Assembly (NCBI GenBank): GCA_030141605.1
Contig: JAQGDQ010000211.1
Span: 22,885 to 86,884, forward strand
DNA from: Tubiluchus corallicola
Lineage: Eukaryota; Priapulida; Priapulimorpha; Priapulimorphida; Tubiluchidae
Direction: 5' to 3'
DNA: 64,000 nucleotides
The position numbers were made by a program, and so were the translations under genes. The notes beneath the pieces were generated by a model that made no database searches, was not told where the DNA came from, and was given only the letters and a program-made list of their open reading frames with translations. Of this stretch, positions 12,501 to 27,300 are shown one piece after another. Position 1 is the first letter of the stretch, and each line of letters starts with the position of its first letter.

Positions 12501-15262
12501 TAACTATATAGTTGTGAGTTTCTGTAGCGTAATCAGATCACCTGCACATATGCCAACTTTGGTTTGTTCAGTATTTTTTATTTACTCTTGGCTATGGCGC
12601 TTTGACCTGAAAAAAACTGAGCACAAAGTTATCGCATTGGACTCATGTTAGCTGTGAACTACTTATGTAATGTAGGACAGTTTATCTGAAAGATTTAGTG
12701 CTATATTGATAAACTACAAACTTTTTACCGCATTGAGAAGCAATTTAGTTCCTTCTTAAATACATAAATCAAACCGCTAACTCTGTTACTGTGGTTTTAT
12801 TTATCTCACTTTGACTTGGCTATGACTATGTATTTGTAGATTATTCGCTTGCGAAGTAACCTGTAAAGAGGTCTGTTTCGTCGTGATCTTTTTGCTGTTC
12901 TTCTTTGTGTAATAAGCCCTTTCACACTTCCAGCAATTGACGATGATGGTAAAAAGGTCAAAGGTTAACTAAACCTAACATCGTTATCTGAACGAAACAA
13001 CGCATTTGTTTGCAATTTGTGGCACCCATGCTGTTGTAATAGTCACAATTCTTGGCGCTAATTTTTGCTTCAATTGTGTCATTTTACGTGGATTGGTGGA
13101 TTGCTGATGCTATTTTGTTAGCTGGTTTTCTCAGAATAACTCGTTAGTTTAAAACTATACGCGTGTAATATATAGTAAAATAACCACTTTTCACCTGTTT
13201 AACCTACGAATAGTTACATACATAAGGTCACGTGATGGTTGTAGTTAAGCAAGAAGAGCTGGGTACACTTGACCTTTGACCTACAGCAACTACGCTTGCA
13301 CCTAGCGAAACTGTGAACAGGTTTATTATGTTTTCACTTATTTGAAAGGGGGCTATAACTCAGCTAGTAGACCAGCTAGAAGCTGAAATTTGGCACAATG
13401 TGCTTTGCTTAAAGCTGATGTGAATTGGGACAGAATGAGCTGTGAAGGAAAAAAACATGTAATTTCGTAAATTCAAAAAGTCAGTATCTCCAGTTCTGTA
13501 CACGAGAATTGTGCAAAACTTGGCGCTGCCTCCACTACTGTTCTTGTTGTTGTTGTTGATGCTGTTGCTGTTGTTATTGCTGTTGTTGCTGTTGTTGTTG
13601 TTATTGTTGGTGTTGTTGTTGATGTTGCTGCTACTGCTGCGTTGTTGTTGCTGCTGGTGCTATTATTATTATTATTATTATGTTGTCGTTGTTGTTGTTA
13701 TTATTATTATAAGCTTTAAGCGAGCAATCCAATGCTTCACATTCCGGACTAATTTATGGCCCTTTCAAGCAATCGTTAATAATGGAATATTTTTGTTTAC
13801 AGGACTCTTGTCTTCCGGTTGCTGTGTTCGTTTGGGAAGTCGAGAATACTTCGGACGAACCGTACGAGATTAGCATAACGTTCACGTTTAAGAATGGCAT
13901 GGGTGTTCCTGCTGACAGGTACGACATTTGGGCCGCGCCTCTTACGTGCTACTATGTTCACGCAGGAATGTTTGTGGCAGTACTGGAACTTTTACCATTG
14001 TCAAGACAGATCTTATAACGTGAGCTGCTGAACTTGCAGAGCTGTCTCAGACACGTTTGGATTTGGCTGCATCTCCCGTAATGAGGTGAACAGCCAGAAT
14101 CGGCATGGCAAATGAAACCTCCCAAAGCAACTTGTTTGTTAATTTTCGCCATTGTGTACATACCGTGACCTCTCGGCCATATTTCTTTTAATAAATGACA
14201 GTGTTGGATTGCAGATTTAATCTGCTAATTTTTCTTTGGAATCTATGTTTTCTGTGAAAAACTGCTGAATTTTCTGGACGAAATAAATGCAAAAAGTTTA
14301 TAACTCTGCCAGCAGTACTGCCACAATCACTACTGCTTTGAACGTAATGTTATTTGATATCCAACATTTAAATGTTCCATTCTACATGGCTTCCTCAGGG
14401 ACTGCATACGTAAATGGACGACATTCAGTATAACGATTAAACAGAATTTTGCCATTTTGTAATTTGTAATTCATTATCCAGTTCAGCATAATTTTTAAGT
14501 AAGTAAAAAAATTATTTGTCTCTGAATGTTACAAAATAAACATAAACAAAAGCTAAAAACTAAAATAAAGACGGGAAAGAGACGGGGTGGCGAAAAGACC
14601 AAGGGTCACCAAGTCAACCTCCTCTATCCAAACTGAAGAAAATTAAGTGACCTGTCAAGTAAGGTATGTACAAATGAAAATAATCAGCAACTTAACCAAA
14701 AAAAAAATGAGGCAACAAGTTCAAATGAGTTTAAATTTAGAAACAGTAAATAAATTTGGCCATGAGAAGAGGCAAAATTTAAATTAGCAAACACAACGGA
14801 AAATTTAAACTCCTTAAAAACAAAACTAATAATTACATATAAATCAAGAACTCAAACCAACATAAGAAGCAAAAAAAATGAAGCAATATCAAGTCATGAG
14901 TAAATCATCACCAGGTCACCAACTATAATTACAAATTACATTATCACATTGTAACTGTTGTAAATCAAATCAGTCGTAGTTACAATAATTTTAACGAAAT
15001 TATATTGATAAGCTATTATGTGATATAGTTAGGGAAAAAATGCAACTATAATTATACTAATTGTAATAGAACTACATTAATACAGTTACTAAACTACCTA
15101 GTAGTATATTAACCAGAAGTACATGCAGCATGGTGGGTGAATAATTCATTTAATTTCAATAAATCTTCAATTCATTGAAATGAGACATTATCACAAGTCC
15201 GACTTTCATTATGGCTTATATAAAGCTTGAGAGAAAGTCCATGCGTAGAATACGTAATTATT

Positions 15263-15349
<87 letters not shown>

Positions 15350-18300
15350 GCTGCTGCTGCTGCTGCTGTTGTTGTTAATTAATTAATAATTATTAATAAA
15401 TCCTACTGTTTTTTGTCACCAAGGGCAGCTGTTTCTTAGAATAGTCTATCATGTCTGAGACAGTTTCTATGGTTATAAGATAAACAGTTAATAAAAGTCT
15501 ACAGTCACTTTTTTTTCAGGGAGGGTTACAGATTTACAGAATAGCTTACTATCTCCAAGACAATTTCTATGAGTAGAATACAAATGTTTAATAAAAGCCC
15601 ACAGTTTTTTTATCAGGGAGGGTGGCTGTTACGTAGAATTGCTTACCATGCTTGAGACATTTCTTACAGGTAGACTACAAAATTATTAATAAAAGCCTGC
15701 CATCTTTTCAGGGAGGGTGGCTGTTTTGTAGAATTGCTTGTAACCATGCCTGAGACATTTCTTACAGGTAGACTACAAAATTATTAATAAAAGTCTGCCA
15801 TCTTTTCAGGGAGGGTGGCTGTTTCATAGAATTGCTTACCATGCCTGAGACATTTCTTACAGATAGACTACAAAATTGTTAATAAAAGCCTGCCATCTTT
15901 TTATCAGGGAGGGTGGCTGTTTCGTAGAATTGCTTGTAACCATGCTTGAGGCATTTCTTACAGGTAGACTACAGAATTATTAACAAAAGCCTGCCGTCTT
16001 TTTACCAGGGAGGGTGGCTGTTTCACAGAATCTTTCCTCACCGACAATCTTGAATCTGGCGTAGGAGGAGTAAAAATACATCAGCAGTTTAAAGGGATGC
16101 CTTGTGTATACGGAATTGCAGCCGCTGCAAAGGTGCGTCTGATTAAGAATGTTAAATGTACATCAGTTTCTCTTAATTCAATAATAATGTTCAAAGATGG
16201 CGACACGAACCCTGTTATCTGAACATGCGTAAAATGGCGACATCTATTTTGCGAAAGGGGAAGCACTATACGCTAGCGCTTCTTTTAAAGTTTCGTGGTT
16301 GACACTTCTCACTTGGTTACATTCATTGTGCTAAGCACGTCGACGAAAAATTGCTCCTTGTGATTTATTGATTTTTCGTTACTTTCGTTGTCTGTAGAAA
16401 GGAGTTGATATCTCGCACAAGCTGTCGTGGAATCCTAGGGGCGATGGTGCTGACATCTGGATGGAGTTGTATCAGTCCGGATGCTTGTCAGGAGAATGCG
16501 GTACCGATCGGATTTTTTTTACGTTATTGTTAAAAAATGAGTGTTTAAGATATTGATTTTTTTATACACAATTTTAATACCTGTCCTACGGTTAATAGAT
16601 TAATATTTCCTTAACATCTTATAATATAATACTATTAGTATTGGAATCGAGAATCTTTGTTAAAATATTGCATAGCTGCCCAAAAAGCAAAGTGTTTCAG
16701 TTTCAGAGTTTCGGATTTAGCATTCCTTCCATTTTATCAGGGGCGGCTCGTAGCTAAAATTCGTGGGGTGCTGCTTCAGAAAATTTTTAGCCATTGTTTT
16801 AATTCTGTGTAAAACGAAACAAACATATGTACTTTTAATGTCGTAAATTGTAATTGTAATTTTTTACGAACAAAAATATGAAAGTTTATACATAAGCTTG
16901 ATAAAATTCTAAACAAGGAAAATGTTTTGACTGTGACAACACACACTGTGTGAGCGACAGTACTTTCTCTACCTAGCAGCAGATGCTGGCAGTGCAGAGT
17001 ACAGCGTGTTATCTCAGACATGTGTGCATGGCTGCATGCGCAAAACAGCCAAACATGCCACTGTGCTGGTCTGTCAAGCAAACAGTACTACGCTCTCGTG
17101 ATCTGGTTCAGTACAAGTATGAAGAAAGAACTAAAGGAAAAAAGACTTATTATATTGAATATTACCAATCATATTGAGTGATAATAGGGGGTGCTGCAGT
17201 TCCACAGTATCTATACACAAGCCGCCACTGTATTTTACTGTAATAGCCATTTTTATCTATTATTACTGTAACACCGCGAACTCTGTAATAACTGTTCAGT
17301 GTGGCCGAAAAAAGTACTTTTGCACATACTGTCTGTTCATTTGTTATTAAGAATTGAATTCAAATTAAATTGAGTTTAGCAGTTTCAAATTAAATCAGAC
17401 TCAAACTTGACACGAATTGGAACATTCAATGCATTCGAACGTGAATTTAAACGTTCCACGTACAGCGTTAGTATTTACTGCTTACTGATTATTGCAAGTA
17501 TTAGATTCTTCTGGGTCGTAGTGCCGTTCTTGTATGTTTATGTACTGCATTTTTGTATATTATGTTCTTATGATTACGTTCGTAGGTCAGAGTGTGGGTC
17601 GCATTGCCGTTCTTGTATGTTTACATACTAAATTTTTGTATATTAAGTTCTTATGATTACGTTCGTAGGTCATAGTGTGGATTGCAGTGCCGTTCTTGTA
17701 TGTTTACGTACTGCATTTTGGTATATTATGTTCTTATGATTACGTTCGTAGGTCGGAGTGTGGGTTGTAGTGCCGTTCTTGTATGTTTATGTACTGCATT
17801 TTTGTATATTATGTTCTTATGATTACGTTCGTAGGTCAGAGTGTGGGTTGTAGTGCCATTCTTGTATGTTTATGTACTGCATTTTTGTATATTATGTTCT
17901 TATGATTACGTTCGTAGGTCGGAGTGTGGGTTGTAGTGCCGTTCTTGTATGTTTATGTACTGCATTTTTGTATATTATGTTCTTATGATTACGTTCGTAG
18001 GTCAGAGTGTGGGTTGTAGTGCCATTCTTGTATGTTTATGTACTGCATTTTTGTATATGATGTTCTTATGATTACGTTCGTAGGTCGGAGTGTGGGTTGT
18101 AGTGCCGTTCTTGTATGTTTATGTACTGCATTTTTGTATATTATGTTCTTATGATTACGTTCGTAGGTCGGAGTGTGGGTTGTAGTGCCATTCTTGTATG
18201 TTTATGTACTGCATTTTTGTATATGATGTTCTTATGATTACGTTCGTAGGTCAGAGTGTGGGTTGTAGTGCCGTTCTTGTATGTTTATGTACTGCATTTT

Positions 18301-21300
18301 TGTATATTATGTTCTTATGATTACGTTGGTAGGTCGGAGTGTGGGTTGTAGTGTCATTCTTGTATGTTTATGTACTGCATTTTTGTATATTAAGTTCTTA
18401 TGATTACGTTCGTACGTCAGAGTATGGGTTGTAGTGCCGTTCTTGTATGTTTATGTACTGCGTTTTTGTATATTAAGTTCTTATGATTACATTCGTAGGT
18501 CGGAGTGTGGGTTGTAGTGCCGTTCTTGTATGTTTATGTACTGCGTTTTTGTATATTAAGTTCTTATGATTACATTCGTAGGTCGGAGTCATGTAACCAA
18601 GCGAGGCCAGGAAATAGCATGTGCCATTTCTTCGCGAGTCACAGCGTATCCTGGTACTCCTGCGTCTCTTCAGATGTGCTGCGTCTGGGACATGCCCAGG
18701 ATCCAGTTTGGGGCAAAGCGACAGTTTTACTATAGGTGCGTTTCTACAGACGTGTACTGTTTCATGTTGTACTGCATCTTCATATTTTGCTCTTCTTTGG
18801 CTGTTTGCTGAATTATTTTTGAGTGTAAAATTTTTAGTCGTTACTAGGAAGTGCGTAGGATAGGGTCTGTTTGTCTGCCTGTCTGCTTCAAATACCCACA
18901 CCAGTCAGTCAGTCAGCCAGTAGGTGCTTCAGAATTCTCTGACGACAGTCATTTTCAGCATTGTCTGTCATCATGTCTCTGGAGTCACATGTCCTCTAAC
19001 ATGACCTTCCTGATCACTTTACTCCATGCTGCCCTGTCACCCGCAACCTCCCATGTCTCTGTATTTTTGATATCTAATGGTGTGTTGATAAGATCTTTTT
19101 GGATGAAATTGATGTAAGTTTGCAGCAGTCGTTAGTTTTTTTCTTTCTGCAGTGCTTCTTTGAAAGCTGATTTTAATGGACTGTCATCTGGTAGTCGTAT
19201 AACATGTCCTGTCCATCTTAATCTTCTCCTTTTGATTTTAATTGTCCATTCCTCTGTCTTGACTTTATTGTACAAATCCTGGTTTGATATTTTCTTTGGT
19301 CATTTTATTCCTAGAATGTTCCTGCAGTTTCTTCTTTGAAATGCATCAATTTCTGACTCGTGTTGTGCTTTGATTGTCCATAATTCTGAGTTATTGAGAA
19401 ACACAGTTTCCACAAGTGCAGCAAAGATTTTTAATTGGCAGATCTAAACTGTTCCTCTTACTTTTAAAAAATTTTTGTCTATTTTCGGAAGGAAAATTTG
19501 AACCGATTTTTCTACGATTCGCGTAGAGAGAAACCATAATGCAACGAATACCTTTTCAAAGAATTTTCGTGTAAGATATATTCCTCTGCATTGGCAGATA
19601 AGCTATCAGACAACATGTTTAGAAATAAAACCGTCACCACTAACTATGAATTACATTATAATGCACAAACAGAGTATTACACACCCACAATGTGCTGGGG
19701 CTAAGATACAGAGACAAACACATGGGGGTATTTGATGGAGAGATTTGTGCCATCACCTCTGTAGATAGCAGGTGAAATGATGAAAATTATTAAAAAACAA
19801 ACTCATATGTTGGTTTGCCGGACAAAAACGGGCTTGCCGGACAAAAACGAACAAAAAAGTCCGAATTTGCCGACTGTCCATATTTTCGGATAGTAAACTA
19901 ATACAGTAGGCTCGTGGTAATGTAGAATCAATCGCTTAACTGTCTCAGAAACATCTGCTGCGGGCCACTGCTATGCAAAAAGTATGTAAAAACGGTCAGC
20001 AATTGACTCAAATAACTCTGCATAATTGACTCTATTGACTCTGATGTAATGATGTAAGCAAAGTGACGGCCCGCCAAGTGTCTACGAGCTCGTGAAATAA
20101 CGGACTGTGTCCTTAGTAATGCCGGACTTTTTAACGGTCCAGATTTTGTCCGAATTTTCCAATAGCCATAAAAGTGAGGTCCTTCAAACCGAGATATGAG
20201 TGTATAAACAGGTAATACCAGAAACCTTAGCTCGTTTAGAATGACTCCTGCTTGTTTCATACACGGTCTGCACTTGTTTATGTGATTTAAATCAGTTTTT
20301 GGAAAAATTTCCAAGGTAAATTTGTTTAGACCGTTTTACTTGCTATATTAATATTAAACTATTTGATAATTGGCTCTTTAAGGGCAGGCAGGATGATTTT
20401 TCATATACTACCCCATTTTCAAGTACGGTAAAAAATATACATTTCAACACAATTAATACTGTGAAAGCATTTCAGATAATTAAATAATAGATTAAAATCT
20501 TAATTAATGCCGTGCTAGCCCAACTATTGGTGACATCACAAACTAACATAATTTTCAACAGCAAAAATATTCCTTAAGCGTGTTGCACGTGTTTGCGAAA
20601 GCAAAAATTGAAGTACAGTGCTACTGTGAGATATTCAGTGCATTGCACTAAAAATTAGCAAGTTTTAAGATAAAAATTCAAATTTTTAAATTTACGCTAT
20701 GTTCATATATGAGCTGTCGAATATGTGTAGTTCGTCACAAACTAACATGTGAAGTGAGAGGTACAGCACCTGTTTTTTGGGCATTGCGTTTCCGAAATAC
20801 AGGCGCTGGTGCCCGTCTAACTATCGAATGGCGAAATGCGTGTAACAGCAAAGAACTAGTGGCGCTAACGCGAAAATGTGTTTGTGTGGTAATAACTGTT
20901 TTACGTAAGTCATTTTTGAAATAGTATGTTTCATGTCAATCTTTTAAAGAATAGGCTGTTTTGATGTACAGTTTAAGATTGGGTCTGGTTTTGCTTTAAG
21001 TGTGCACTTTTCTAGAATTTTTGCGCATAATCTTTTAAATTTGATAGAAAGGCAGAAATTTTTTTATTGGCTGTTGTGTCCTCTTCAGGCAATAAAATGG
21101 ACTGAATGGAATTTTTGCAGGCGCTACACTCGCTGGTTTGGCAGGAACGGCAACGCAGCACCAGCTCTGTGTGCATATGCTTTAAACAATTACAGAAAAT
21201 GGGACAAAGCAATAAACGCCTGGATCAAGCCAATACTCACAGATACGTAAGTTCACTTTTTACTTTTAAGGTGTGGTGGATGACTCTGGTTTAAAAGATT

Positions 21301-24300
21301 TCTGGTCTTGCTGTATGAGATTCGCGAAGTGCCAATAATAAAGTACATGGGCACTCTTCTAAACACCGAAGATGATCATAAAAGTAGAAAGGAACAAGCA
21401 GTGAATGCTTTCTTCAACGCAAGAATGTATTAACCGGCAAGAAATTAAGTCTTAACGTAAGACTTCGATTATTTAATACTTACGTTACCAGCATATTTAT
21501 GTACAACAGCGAAACTGGGGGTTTAACGATCACTCAAGAAAAGCAGATTGACACATTTCATAGAAGTCTTCTTAGAAAAGTTTTAAAGATAAGGTGGCCA
21601 TACATAATCAAAAATGAAGATTTATACACCAGAACGAAAGAAACTTCTTGGAGTTGAAAAGTGAAGATCTGAAGATTAAGATGGCTAAGACATCTTCTAA
21701 GATTACCAAATGAAACACCAGTAAGAATCATCTTAAAAGAAGCCTTAAAACCTTGGAAAAACCACCTGGCAAAACTAAAAACAACTTGAATAGCTAAGAT
21801 AAATAAAAATCTTCAATCAAATCTAACTTCAGGAATAAAAGAACTTGCTGTTAGCTGCAGATAGGAGTGGGTGGAATACTCTAAAAATGATAAAGCCTCA
21901 ATATCAACAAAAATGTAATGGGACCTTGAAGGTTGCTACATGTTAGCATCGCATAGTGCAATTCATCACTCTTGAATGTTATTGTATCATTTAATGATCA
22001 CTTTTTGTTGGCACAAGTGTTTGTGGTGTATTACACAACAGTTGACATTCACTGCAACTGTTTGTGGTCTGTTAGACAACAGCTAACATTCACTGTAACT
22101 ATTTATGGTGTGCTAACTGCAATTCTTGAGCTATTAGTCGTTCTAAGTGACTTGATAAAGGAAGACCGGACCCAATTGTAAACTGTAGCTACCCTAATAA
22201 TAAAACAAAACGTAATAAATGGGACGTAATAAAATAATAAAAACGAGACGTGCAGATAAGAGAAACGGAAAATAATAATACTACACTTTCTAATCACAAG
22301 TACTTCAAGGTGTGGGAATAGCTGAGCGGTCATATTGTGTGACGGTCATAGTTCCACAGTTAAGCAACAGTGAATCTGGTAAGAAAACTCAATTCTGCCT
22401 GGCACGAATCACCTCTCTTAGGTAAGTTAAAGACAGACATACATCTCATGTCTGACCAAAGCTAAAGCATTTCAACTAGTTTTGTATCTCATCCTAGAGC
22501 ATTATTCCTGCTAAAGAGCTAACTACGTTCCCATCCCACCACAATCGAAAAAGAAAAATTTAAGTAGCCAATACAGTACCATCTTGCATGTCTGTATAAA
22601 AAAGGGTGTTGGAAATATAATCACAAATCGAATCAAATCAGAAATGGGCACACATTTGTTTTTTAAAGGAAAACTGCAAGATTTTTCATATCCTACCCCA
22701 TTTTGAAGTACAGTAAAAACTACACATTTTAAGACCTATGACATCGCTGAAGCATTTGTGATAATTTAATAATAGCTTAAAAACTTAATTAATGGGCGGT
22801 GAGCCCCGCTAATGATGGCACAAATGAACATTATTTTCAGCATAAACATTCCTAGAACATGTTTGCGAAAGCGAAAATTGAAGTACAGTGCTACTGTAAG
22901 ATATTCAGTGTGATATACAAAAAGTACATCAGAACTGAATAACATTTGAACTGACAGTTACAGCACCTGTTTTTTTGTTCAATGCATTTCTCAGATGTGG
23001 GCGCTAGTGCCCATCTAACCAGCGAATGGTGAAATAGCCGTGTGAAGGCGAAATTATGAAATTAGGTTTTGGTGGTAATAATTCTTTCAAGTAAGTCACA
23101 CTTGAAAATTTTCAATATTTTATAGGGTCGATTGTTTTCAGCTACAGTTTACGAGTGGGTCCTGTTTTCCTTTATCAAATGACTTAGATGGACTAATGGC
23201 TGAAGAATTGCAGTTAGTACACCATAAATACTAAATGGTGAATGAATGTCAGTTGTTGTGTAACACGCCACAAACAGTTACGTTGAATGTCAACTGTTGT
23301 GTAATACAGCACAAACAGTTATGGTGAATGTCAACTGTTAAGTAACACACCAAAAACACTTGTGGCAACAGAAAGTGTTCTTTAAATGATACAATAACAT
23401 TCAAAAATGATGAATTGCACTCTGCCGGTCTCATAAGCAATAGGTCAGGTCCAGTAATAAATTTGGGGTTGATTATTATAAAATATGGAAAATTCACATT
23501 TGACCAAATTTTTGCTGCTTTCTACTTTGCAGCATCAAAGCGTAGATTTAACTATGCCGACTTATGGACGGTTTTGGTTTGCAAGCACACGTATATAAAC
23601 ATATATAAATTTTGTTTAAATTTAGATGTCTACCTAGCTGGTACAAGTCAGCCCTGTTTAACGAGTTGTACTTCATATCTGACGGAGGCACAATCTGGGT
23701 GGATGTTGCGCAGGAAAAGGGCTTCTGTCCCGCACTCAATAACAATTCACAGCTCACTCACGAGTACGGCAAATTTGCTTACTTAGAAGGTACTGTATTT
23801 GTACAGGTTGTTGCAAAAGAAACAGTCAATCAAATTTAATGCTTTAAACATACGAATGCTGCAGCATTCAAACTCCATAGACATAGAACATTTATTTTCT
23901 CCAATTAGTTTAACATCAAAAGTTTTTTAAATATTAAGTAATTATAATCATGGAGTAGGGAAGGGAAGGAGAACAGGGTCATCTAGTCTCCTGCCCTTTC
24001 TTATAAATAGATTAGTATATTAAAAATTAACGGTGATGCTGCAGATAACAAAAACAAATAAGAAAAAATGATAAAAGAAACAGTATAAATGATACAAAAT
24101 ATCCAAAATATCTGAAAACAAAAAATAATAAAGTTATTACCTAAATCTAAACAAAACAATACAATTATTCAGTAATTAGGATTATTATATGTAGTAGTTT
24201 CAAATGGGGTCTTATTAACAGGGGAATTTGACCAAGGTTAGTGAGTAAAAAAAATAAGCACAAAAGTGTAATATGAGAAAAAGTAAGTATAAGAAGGAGC

Positions 24301-27300
24301 TTAGGAGATGAGGAGAAAAAAGAAAAAAATTTGCTTATTAGTCTTACAAGTTATGTACTACCGGTATGTATTGAAGAATGTCTTTTTGCACTAATGTTTT
24401 TCTTTTACTAATAGGTATCTTTACGACCACGACCTTTGTTACTTTATTAATAAAAGGTATAAATCAATTAAAATGAAATTACTCATTCATCACTTTCATC
24501 ACAGCCTATATCTTTATCTGTTTCCACTTGGAAAATGCTCTTAGCTTATAACCAGCAAATACCAGTGATACAAAAAATTTTGAATATATTATTGTAACAT
24601 TATACAATTATAGTTATTACTATAAGTATAATGTATAATTTAATCTCTTCTCCCCCACTTAAATCTGAGTATATATATCATTGTATACACAAGTAAGCAA
24701 TATGGTGCATTGTAATACAAATAAGTGATACATTGACAGATAATCACATAATTCATATTCATAACTATTTAAAAAAAAATTTCACTCTTTAAGGCTCACT
24801 TAAAATCATAATTACATATTATGTTTTCCTTAACTTTCAGGTTTATTGCTCTTATACCACTGCTATTATTACATCATTTACTTCATCCTTAATTACATTA
24901 AGTTATCTACAGAAGCACGCATAACTATAATCATTTTTTCATTTAAGTAAGGTGAGTGTGTTAATGACCGTATGGTCGTACACTTACCTCGCACTACTCA
25001 AATCTTTTATTTAAAGTTTATTAATGTGTATGATATTGTATTTTGATGTGTGAAAATAAATTCATAGTTCATAGTTCAAAGTGAAGTCATACAAAGGTAT
25101 ATGTAGGAAAGTAGGAATAATGAAAGAAACAATATAGTATTGTTTTAATGCAGAAGACTAAGTTAATTTTGTCATTTTTATTATATTTTGACTGCTCTGT
25201 TTGTTTTGTGACACCCTGTACTTCCTCTGTGTGTCACATTCTTAAGCATTTAAGTTGTCGATTCTTTCGTGTTTGATAAACACTAATCTTAATGTTTTTT
25301 ATGCATAAGACACACACTGAAAGCCACGAACTAACAGTATGTGACACATCCTGCTTAACTGTGGCGGGACGAGAACCCGTCAAGTTGTAAACGATAAGAC
25401 TTTAAAATGAGGTACTGAACTGATAGTGGTGTCTTACCCTTGCTTGGATATGTATACATCCTCCCTCTATGGAGTGAATGATGAAAGGCAGTGTGGTAAA
25501 TGAAACCATTTCCCGCTGGTCGCCCATCCACGTTCTACTCATACTCACCATTGCTTGCCTTAGATTGCAAAGCACTCGTAGGTACTAATATTTATAAATT
25601 TCTTTTTTAGGTCAGGAATATAGAATGTACAATACTTACGATGTTCATTATTACGCTTCTTTTGCACTCGCCATGCTGTGGCCAAAATTAGAGCTTTCGC
25701 TACTATATGATTTTGGTATGTATCGAGCAAGTGATGTTTATAAACAACGTCCAGTCATTAACGAAGGGCTTTAACGATGATAATTTAAGTAAGTACAGTA
25801 TGACATCGTTATAGCAAACCTGCTTTTGACCCAGAGTACTCTATAGCTAAGATATGCTATAAGTGTACGTGGTAGTAATATGTATATGACTACCGGATAG
25901 ATGGGCAAGCATGTGTAAAAGTCCATAATAACTTACAATTACATTGTAATGCAGGCAACGGGGCCCAGTAAAAACTCCATAATAACTTACAATTGCATTG
26001 TAATGCAGGCAACGGGGCCCAGTAAAAACTCCATAATAACTTACAATTACATTGTAATGCAGGCAACGGGGCCCAGTAAAAAGTCCATAATAACTTACAA
26101 TTACATTGTAATGCAGGCAACGGGGCCCAGTAAAAAGTCCATAATAACTTACAATTACATTGTAATACAGGCAACGGGGCCCAGTAAAAACTCCATAATA
26201 ACTTACAATTGCATTGTAATGCAGGCAACGGGGCCCAGTAAAAAGTCCATAATAACTTACAATTGCATTGTAATGCAGGCAATGGGGCCCAGTAAAAAGT
26301 CCATAATAACTTACAATTGCATTGTAATGCAGGCAATGGGGCCCAGTAAAAAGTCCATAATAACTTACAATTGCATTGTTATGCAGGCAACGGGGACCAT
26401 AATAACGCTGTACTATAGAAAATATAAATGGCTAAGTAGGTGTATCAAACTTACCAAGAAAAGGTTCGAACTGTCCTGGAGGAATAATGGGGTAGCCAAC
26501 TCCCACATGGGTGTGTTGGTGTGTGTGCACATGCCTTTATATTCACGTGAATGCGCTGTATTCAAAGCTGTTACGCTACTTAAATAAATGACGAAAGTTC
26601 ATTTTCTTTTGCGAATTTGCAAAACCGGCGTGTAGGTGATAATCCATGTTCGCTATAATGGTGTTATACTTTACGTGTAAAAGATTGCAATCCGTTCAAG
26701 GGTGATACCTGTTCAACTTCGTCTAGTGAATGATGAGAATCAATTTGAATTTAACTAAGTGAAGTAGTGTAGTTCTGGGGTATTTTGTATGCAAAATGTG
26801 TGCTCCAAACAAGTATACTGGCACTCAGGCTAAAGTGTCACGATAGAAATGTAAAAATAAATATACGCGGACAGAAAAATAGTTCTAATAACGTACTAGT
26901 GAGCTAACGCACTCTCTAAAAATACCTTTACGTGCATTTTGACCTTTTAGCATCTGTAATCCAGTATGAAGACAAGGAGCCAATCAAGTACATGTTTGAA
27001 GGGCAGACGGATTTTCGCAAAGAGCAGAATAGTGTCCCGCATGACATGGGTGATCCAGGTTAGTTTAATTTAGACTGAATAAGAGGCTTGTGCATGAAAT
27101 CATTTATTTGCTACTGTCACAGTATCGTTTATATCGCTTAAAGCACAAGAAAACCGTCCACTTACATAAAGCTTAAAAAATTCGTCTTGAAATTTTAAAC
27201 CGCTTACGTACTGCCTTTTTGCATACAGGGCTTGCGTCGGCGGTAACGCTGTATAAAACATGTAAATTTAAACTTCCGTGATGACCGTTAAGTGCAGCCA

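Noticed and set aside
15400-18590. CRISPR-like regular arrays
   Set aside because: Units are contiguous tandem repeats without unique spacers, in an animal gene intron.
25890-26587. 148- and 212-codon repetitive ORFs
   Set aside because: These arise from a 54-bp intronic minisatellite lacking stops; no supporting splice or domain evidence.
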